Positions 14,659 through 19,689 of a DNA stretch of 19,689 nucleotides are shown here, one piece after another. The translations under genes were made by a program, and so were the position numbers. The notes under the pieces were generated by a model. The model worked only from the letters and a program-made list of their open reading frames with translations. It made no database searches and was not told where the DNA came from. Numbering within the stretch: the first letter of the stretch is position 1; each line of letters opens with the position of its first letter. This stretch comes from UA16 sp042095135 (GTDB taxonomy: Bacteria; Bacteroidota; Bacteroidia; Flavobacteriales_D; Sanyastnellaceae). The DNA lies in NCBI GenBank assembly GCA_042095135.1, contig JBELBV010000042.1, forward strand, positions 1-19,689, in the 5' to 3' direction.

Positions 14659-16551
14659 ATGAACTGCATGAAACCGCTGGCTTTAGGCCTCGGCGCGCTG
14701 CTTTGGTGCGCGCCAATTTTTTCACAAGGATGGACGGAAGTGGCACCGCTGCCAGACGGCTTTGTGTCCAACCACAGTTACGGATTTGCCCTCGATGGCA
14801 AAGGGTACATCGTCGCCGGTGAATCCACCGCCGGCTACACCGACGCGATGTACGAATACGACCCTGCGGCCGACGCGTGGACTGCGCTACCTGATTTTCC
14901 CGGTGATGCGAGGGGCTACACCATCGGAGACCAATGGAACGGCCAAGCCTGGATAGGGTTTGGACTGAGCAATTCAGGTTATCTCAACGACTTGTGGATG
15001 TACGATCCGGCGACTGGGAGTTGGACGGAGAAGGCTTCGTGCCCGTGCACGGCGCGCACCCACCCGGCCTTTATTGCAGAAGACGACAAAGTGTTCGTTG
15101 GGCTGGGCGGTGGACCCAACGGGGACATGGACGATTGGTGGGAATACGACATGGCGTCCGATTCATGGAGCCAGAAGCCGGATTTTCCCGGAAGCGAACG
15201 GCACCACCCATACCAGTTCGGCATCGACGGTATGATTTATGTCGGATTCGGCCACAACGGCCCCAACATCTACAACGAGATGTACCGGTACGACCCGTCG
15301 ACAGAAGTGTGGACTGAGGTGGCGTCGCTGCCGGCTGAAGGGCGGGTGGCCGGCACCCAGTTTGCCTACGGCGGCATGGGGTATGCCTTAAGCGGAGACG
15401 GCGAGGACCACAGTTCGATGGAGGAGGGCGAGCTCTGGCAATACGATCCCACAGCGGACGCCTGGTTTCAATGGCCTTCCCATCCCGGCATGTCTCGCTG
15501 GGCGCCGGCATCGTTTGTGCTGAACGATGAGGTCTACCTGATCAACGGCATGAGTTACGACCCCGGTGAATTTGACTACATGGAATCCAATTGGAAATTG
15601 GCCATGCAGCCCACTTTAGCCAATGACATCGCGGTGAATGCGTACCTCGGTGAAGCCTCAATTTGCGCCGGCGACGAAACACCCATCACCGTTCAGTTGA
15701 CCAATTTGGGGAGCGAGGTATTTCTGGCGGGCAGCGCCATTGGTTTGACGGTGGTCATGGAAATCGATGGAGAGGAGGCCTTGAGCTCGGATTGGTCAGG
15801 GGAACTCGGAACCTACCAATCCACGGAATTCACCTTGGGCAGTTACGCTTTTGCCGAGGAAACTACGTTCACAGTGCGCGTCTTGGCTACAGATGAAAAC
15901 GCCAGCAACGATGCCATTGAAGCCACTGTTGGGGTGTCCGATGAGGCCACATCGCAATGGCTGATTACGCTGCTCACGGACAGCTGGGGCGGTGAAACGG
16001 GATGGGAAGTACGCAACGCCTTTGGATTGATTGTCGCCGCGGCGTTGCCCGGATCTTACGACAATGAAACACTCTATGAAATTCCGGTGGCGATTCCGGG
16101 TGAGGGGTGCTACACCTTCACCTTGATTGACACTTACGGCGACGGCATGAACGGCGGTTCGTGGGGCGGGTCTAACGGGACATGTACCGTCCAATCGCTC
16201 GACGATACCGGCTCGCCCGTGAACGTGTTCTTTGATTACAACGGGACGTATGTGTTTGATGAACTGGAAGCATTGGTGAGCGTAACGTTGACCGTCGATG
16301 TGGCTCAATTTGAGCGCAACCCGACTGCCACGGCTTATCCCAATCCCATCGCATCGGATGGACTCATGGTTACAGCGTCAAATGCCTACACGGAATGGCA
16401 GGTGTTCAATGCACTTGGAATGTGCATGGCACAAGGACGTTGGACGGGAACCCAGGAAAGGCTCGATACGCACGATTGGCCCATGGGCGCCTTGGTGCTG
16501 GTGTTGACAGGACCGACCGTGCACACGGCCATTCCGTTGCTGAAGCGCTGA
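14659..16551 (+). CDS. Kelch-repeat T9SS cargo protein
   Basis: The frame encodes 630 residues; ATG 14668 (MKPLALGLGALLWC) is an equally good start giving a standard signal peptide. From about 25 to 315 there are five clear kelch motifs of the form YDPxxxxWxxxxxxP at about 67, 115, 163, 211 and 262, plus a first less complete one, giving a beta-propeller. A CARDB-like beta-sandwich follows (about 322-425). A segment with LTDSWGGETGWEVRN and LIDTYGDGMNGG (439-500) is frequent in Flavobacteriales surface proteins. The end is a type A T9SS sorting domain with TAYPNPIASDG at 558-568. It should be secreted and surface-attached; propellers of this kind usually bind proteins or glycans. It is divergent from the receptor operon and converges on the lectin/Ig gene, with three bases between stops. 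Confidence 0.9.
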   Translation: MNCMKPLALGLGALLWCAPIFSQGWTEVAPLPDGFVSNHSYGFALDGKGYIVAGESTAGYTDAMYEYDPAADAWTALPDFPGDARGYTIGDQWNGQAWIGFGLSNSGYLNDLWMYDPATGSWTEKASCPCTARTHPAFIAEDDKVFVGLGGGPNGDMDDWWEYDMASDSWSQKPDFPGSERHHPYQFGIDGMIYVGFGHNGPNIYNEMYRYDPSTEVWTEVASLPAEGRVAGTQFAYGGMGYALSGDGEDHSSMEEGELWQYDPTADAWFQWPSHPGMSRWAPASFVLNDEVYLINGMSYDPGEFDYMESNWKLAMQPTLANDIAVNAYLGEASICAGDETPITVQLTNLGSEVFLAGSAIGLTVVMEIDGEEALSSDWSGELGTYQSTEFTLGSYAFAEETTFTVRVLATDENASNDAIEATVGVSDEATSQWLITLLTDSWGGETGWEVRNAFGLIVAAALPGSYDNETLYEIPVAIPGEGCYTFTLIDTYGDGMNGGSWGGSNGTCTVQSLDDTGSPVNVFFDYNGTYVFDELEALVSVTLTVDVAQFERNPTATAYPNPIASDGLMVTASNAYTEWQVFNALGMCMAQGRWTGTQERLDTHDWPMGALVLVLTGPTVHTAIPLLKR

Positions 16552-16554
16552 GGG

Positions 16555-19500
16555 CTAGCGAATCATGTGGACGTGCCCTTGAAATTCAAGGCGCGCCGAT
16601 GACACCGGATTTTCTTCGTCCGGGAACTCAACGCTTATCCGCCAATGGTAGACATTGCTGCGCGTGAAATACCCCGAGTGTTCCGTGGATGAAGGGTCTT
16701 CTTCGACCTGTCCGAACCATCCCGTTTCCGGATCGTCGGTGACAAAAATGATCTCACCCCACGTATTGAATACCTCGAGCAAATAGCTCTCCGGTTCACA
16801 CCCCAAAACAGGACGGAACAGGTCATTGGCGCCGTCGTTGTCTGGCGTGAAGGCATTGGGTACGTAGACGGGGCACTCGCAGAATTCGAGTGTCACTTCA
16901 AAGACCTTCGTGACCGTATCGCATGCATTGGCGGCGGTGACTTCGTAAATGCCCTGCCGGTCAATTTGAATGGCAGGGGTTGTTTCCCCGTTGTTCCAGC
17001 TGTAGCCGATGGGGAAGAGGTTGGGGGGATTTTCAGCGCTCACCACCATGGATTCTCCTTCGCAGAACGACAGCGGTTCAGCGATGTCGATGAGCAGCGG
17101 TGCAGCTCGTTCGATGAGCACCTCGTCCGTCCACAAGCATCCGTTCCAATTGACCAGCGCCGTATACACGCCGGGATTCGACGTGGTCAGCGCCGGTTGG
17201 TAGTGGGCGATGTTCCAGCTGAACGACGCTTCTTCCGGAAGGGGATAGATGTACAAATAAGCTTCTTCATCCGGACACAGCTGCTGGTCGGCTCCGAGGT
17301 CGAAGATGGGTAGAGGCTGAATCGCAACGTTCACTTCGTCTGCGCTTGAACAACCATTTTCGGTAACGACTACGCCGTAGGTTCCGGCACTCTCCACTTC
17401 GAGGGTGGCTTCGTTCGTGCCGTTGGACCAGAGCGTTTCATCGGCCGTGGGCAACCCGGTGTTCAGCAGCGCACTTTCGCCCGCACACAAGGTGAGGTCG
17501 GCTCCGAGATCCAAAACGGGCAGCGGCACGTTCTGAATCGCGACGGTCGTTGTGTATTCGCACCCTTGCACGGGCGTTGTCAAGGTGTAGTTGCCGGGAC
17601 TGTCAATCCAGATGCCGGAAGTGGTTTCGCCAGAGCTCCACTCGTAAGCCGGCGCACCGACATTGGCGGCCAACCACGTGCTGTCGCCGTTGCACAAGGG
17701 CAATGAACTGGGCAAGCCGGTATTGAAAACAGGTGCATAGTCGATGACCACGGTATCTCGCTCGATGCATGAGCCCACCGTCACTTCGGCAATCACCGTG
17801 GCGCCTTCGTTGAGGACGGTCCAACTCGGGCTGTTGCCCTCAGGACTTCCATTGATCCACCACTCCGTTTCATCAGCCGAGTATCCGCTGGCCAATACGA
17901 CTGCCTCGCCATCGCACGCCACCGCATCGGATCCGAGCGCCACACCGGTATTGGCAGAAGGGTTCACAGCAACTTCATCCACGAAGAAGCAGCCGTCGAC
18001 TTCCGTTTCTAAGCTGTAGGAACCCGCTGTGCTGACCCACTGCTCAGGCTCATCGAACCCGTTGTTCCACGTGTAGGCGTCGGCGCCGGATTCCGCTACC
18101 AATTCGAGGCTGTCGTTCAAACACAAATCCAAGGCTTCTGGCAATCCGGCATCAAAGAAGGGAACATGCGCCACCTCCACGGTGTCGCGTTCAATGCACT
18201 CACCGATGCTGACCTCAGTGATGACAGTTGCAGCTTCAGCAAATACCGTGGTGCTCGTTGCTTGTGTGCCGCTCGCATCACCGCCGCTGATCCACGTGGT
18301 GGCGCTTACCGGGTATCCACTGTTGAAGGTCACCGTTTCAAGGTCGCACAAGAGCACGTCGGCGCCCAAGTCCACCCCTTGGTTGGGGGAGTCTTCAACG
18401 TCCAGGTCGTAGGTGAACGTGCAGTTGGGCGTGGTGATTTCTACGCTGTACAATCCCGCTTCGCTAACGGCAAGGGTGTTGGCGTTCGTGCCGTCGCTCC
18501 ACAACCACGAGATGTTGCCGCCGCTCCATTCAGGGTCCAAGGCCGAAGCCGTTTCCACTTCATCCAAGCACAGAACAATGGGGTCCTCCTCCCAGGTCAC
18601 TTCATAGGTCGGATGGTGCGACAGCACCACTTCATCGCTGGCCGAGCAGACCGAAAGCCCCCACTCCAATGTCAAGGTACCGGTTTGCAATGTGGTGTAC
18701 GCATCCGTCCCGGGGATTCCATTCCACGAATAGAGCAGGTTGGGATCGTTGCCGCTGAAGTCAAAACTCACGGCCTCGTTGGGGCAGTTGAATTGGTCTT
18801 CACCCAAGCTCAAATTGGGCAGGCTCACCGCGACCACGTCCACGTCCGCTGACGTGGTGCACCCGCTGTCGGTGTCCTCAAGTGTTAGGGTGTAGGTACC
18901 GGCTCCGGAAACCGAGTAAGCAGGGTCGGTGCTTCCGTCTCCCCACGTCCCTGTGATGCCCGCTGGCCATGGACCGTTGGGCAGTACGAGGCTTGTGGCG
19001 TCACATGCTACCGTGTCGCTGGGCAGCCCGGGATCAGGCAAGGCGGCTACGTCCACTTCCACTTCCAGTGTGTATTCGTCCTCACAGACGTCTTCGTAGG
19101 TGACGGTGTACACCTGACTCTCGTCCAAGGTGGCTGTGACGGTATTGCCATTGGTGCTCGACAATCCGATTTCCGGTGACCATATGGGGTTCAGCGCGTA
19201 GTCCGAAAGCGTTAGCTCCACGGATTCCCCGCTGCAAATAGAGGCCTCCGGTGCGATAACATCTTCGACGACAGTCCAATTGGCATTGCATACCCGGTGC
19301 ACATTGCTCAAACCACCCGTGGCTGCGGTGAAGCCCCATTTGGCTGTGTTGGACCCGAGAATGTCTTCGATGTCAACCGTTTCAGAGAGGCGCTCCACGC
19401 AGTCCCAATAGACGGTCATCACGTTCGTCGTGGCGTTGTAGGTGACGCGCAATTGGTATTCCTGTCCGTTTTCAATGTTGCCGAAGGTGGTCAAGGCGGG

Positions 19501-19689
19501 CACGGGGCCGGCAAGCGCTTCGGGATCGTTGTGATCCACGACACCGTCGCGGAAAATGGCGAGGTGATCGTAATTCGGATCCGCGTGGTTGCCCCCTTGA
19601 TAGGTGTCCATCAACACCCCAACACTGGGCTCATGCATCTCGTGGGCGTGGACGGCAGGAGAGGCATACCATGCGCGACAAGTAAGTGG
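16555..19689 (-). CDS. Large lectin/Ig-repeat T9SS type B cargo protein (N-terminus beyond window)
   Basis: The frame is open to the right edge, so the visible 1044 residues are the C-terminal part. An ATG at 19638 is internal: the residues before it (about 17, ending AVHAHE) continue a domain with PSVGVLMDTYQGGNHADPNYDHLAIF, typical of L-type (legume-like) lectins. About eleven Ig/PKD-like repeats of some 70-75 residues follow, each with a conserved L-C at the start and a second cysteine near the end, suggesting intradomain disulfides. The C-terminus is a gliding-motility-associated (CHU_C, T9SS type B) domain: CPVYVPNAFTPDNDGANDLF, VFNTWGEIIF and the final strand VHMIR. Likely a long surface adhesin; sugar specificity cannot be read from the sequence. 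The stop lies three bases from that of the convergent kelch gene, with no terminator. Confidence 0.9.
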   Translation of the reverse strand, partial: PLTCRAWYASPAVHAHEMHEPSVGVLMDTYQGGNHADPNYDHLAIFRDGVVDHNDPEALAGPVPALTTFGNIENGQEYQLRVTYNATTNVMTVYWDCVERLSETVDIEDILGSNTAKWGFTAATGGLSNVHRVCNANWTVVEDVIAPEASICSGESVELTLSDYALNPIWSPEIGLSSTNGNTVTATLDESQVYTVTYEDVCEDEYTLEVEVDVAALPDPGLPSDTVACDATSLVLPNGPWPAGITGTWGDGSTDPAYSVSGAGTYTLTLEDTDSGCTTSADVDVVAVSLPNLSLGEDQFNCPNEAVSFDFSGNDPNLLYSWNGIPGTDAYTTLQTGTLTLEWGLSVCSASDEVVLSHHPTYEVTWEEDPIVLCLDEVETASALDPEWSGGNISWLWSDGTNANTLAVSEAGLYSVEITTPNCTFTYDLDVEDSPNQGVDLGADVLLCDLETVTFNSGYPVSATTWISGGDASGTQATSTTVFAEAATVITEVSIGECIERDTVEVAHVPFFDAGLPEALDLCLNDSLELVAESGADAYTWNNGFDEPEQWVSTAGSYSLETEVDGCFFVDEVAVNPSANTGVALGSDAVACDGEAVVLASGYSADETEWWINGSPEGNSPSWTVLNEGATVIAEVTVGSCIERDTVVIDYAPVFNTGLPSSLPLCNGDSTWLAANVGAPAYEWSSGETTSGIWIDSPGNYTLTTPVQGCEYTTTVAIQNVPLPVLDLGADLTLCAGESALLNTGLPTADETLWSNGTNEATLEVESAGTYGVVVTENGCSSADEVNVAIQPLPIFDLGADQQLCPDEEAYLYIYPLPEEASFSWNIAHYQPALTTSNPGVYTALVNWNGCLWTDEVLIERAAPLLIDIAEPLSFCEGESMVVSAENPPNLFPIGYSWNNGETTPAIQIDRQGIYEVTAANACDTVTKVFEVTLEFCECPVYVPNAFTPDNDGANDLFRPVLGCEPESYLLEVFNTWGEIIFVTDDPETGWFGQVEEDPSSTEHSGYFTRSNVYHWRISVEFPDEENPVSSARLEFQGHVHMIR

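Noticed and set aside
16540..16575. Possible terminator between the convergent kelch and lectin/Ig genes
   Set aside because: Only a 4-bp CGCT/AGCG stem is present and no T tract follows on either strand.
17000..19600. Regular cysteine-spaced repeats considered as a tandem DNA repeat or CRISPR-like array
   Set aside because: The periodicity is at the protein level (Ig-like domains of about 70-75 residues) with diverged DNA; there are no identical short repeats with unique spacers.
1..19689. Search for defence, toxin-antitoxin, secondary-metabolite or mobile-element systems
   Set aside because: No transposase, integrase, nuclease, methylase, reverse transcriptase, biosynthetic core enzyme, terminal inverted repeat or attachment-site duplication was recognisable; the lone tRNA has no integrase beside it.

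Overview
The window looks like a chromosomal piece of a moderately GC-rich Bacteroidota, most likely a Flavobacteriales relative. The evidence is type IX secretion (T9SS) sorting domains of type A (YPNP-containing tails) and type B (gliding-motility-associated C-terminal domain), a TonB-dependent receptor/DUF4249 lipoprotein pair, a FISUMP-domain lipoprotein with GCTxxxAxNYxxxAxxxxGSC modules, a TIGR03643/DUF2805 protein, and promoter-like TTG-N21-TAnnTTTG sequences. No T9SS machinery, mobile element, CRISPR array, toxin-antitoxin or defence operon is visible.

Layout. 1-6749 (+): a multipass membrane protein cut or nearly cut by the left edge, a CxxCH 'choice-of-anchor V' secreted protein, a giant CotH-kinase/beta-helix T9SS cargo protein interrupted by a 100-N gap, and a DUF1905/YdeI-like protein. 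6750-8891: a FISUMP lipoprotein, a 302-base stretch with two intrinsic terminators, a lipoprotein-type class I glutamine-amidotransferase-fold hydrolase, and a tRNA-Arg(TCG) on the minus strand. 8892-11247: an NTF2-like lipoprotein (-), a small outer-membrane beta-barrel (+), a two-gene minus cassette (small membrane protein and TIGR03643 protein), and a small two-helix membrane protein (+). 11248-14635 (-): a TonB-dependent receptor followed by its DUF4249 lipoprotein. 14659-16551 (+): a kelch-repeat T9SS cargo protein. 16555-19689 (-): a very large lectin/Ig-repeat protein ending in a T9SS type B domain and running off the right edge.

How it fits together. Most products are exported: four large proteins are T9SS-type cargo (one with a degenerate tail), four are lipoproteins and two are outer-membrane barrels. 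This reads as a cell-surface and uptake region rather than one pathway. The clear functional units are the receptor/DUF4249 pair and, by spacing, the anchor-V/CotH gene pair.

The best-supported unusual observation is technical: the 100-N gap is flanked by an exact 55-bp duplication. Collapsing gap plus duplicate restores one 1499-residue frame, so the gap is almost certainly a scaffolding artefact. I did not find a convincing undescribed multi-gene system; the findings list the leads that seem worth checking.
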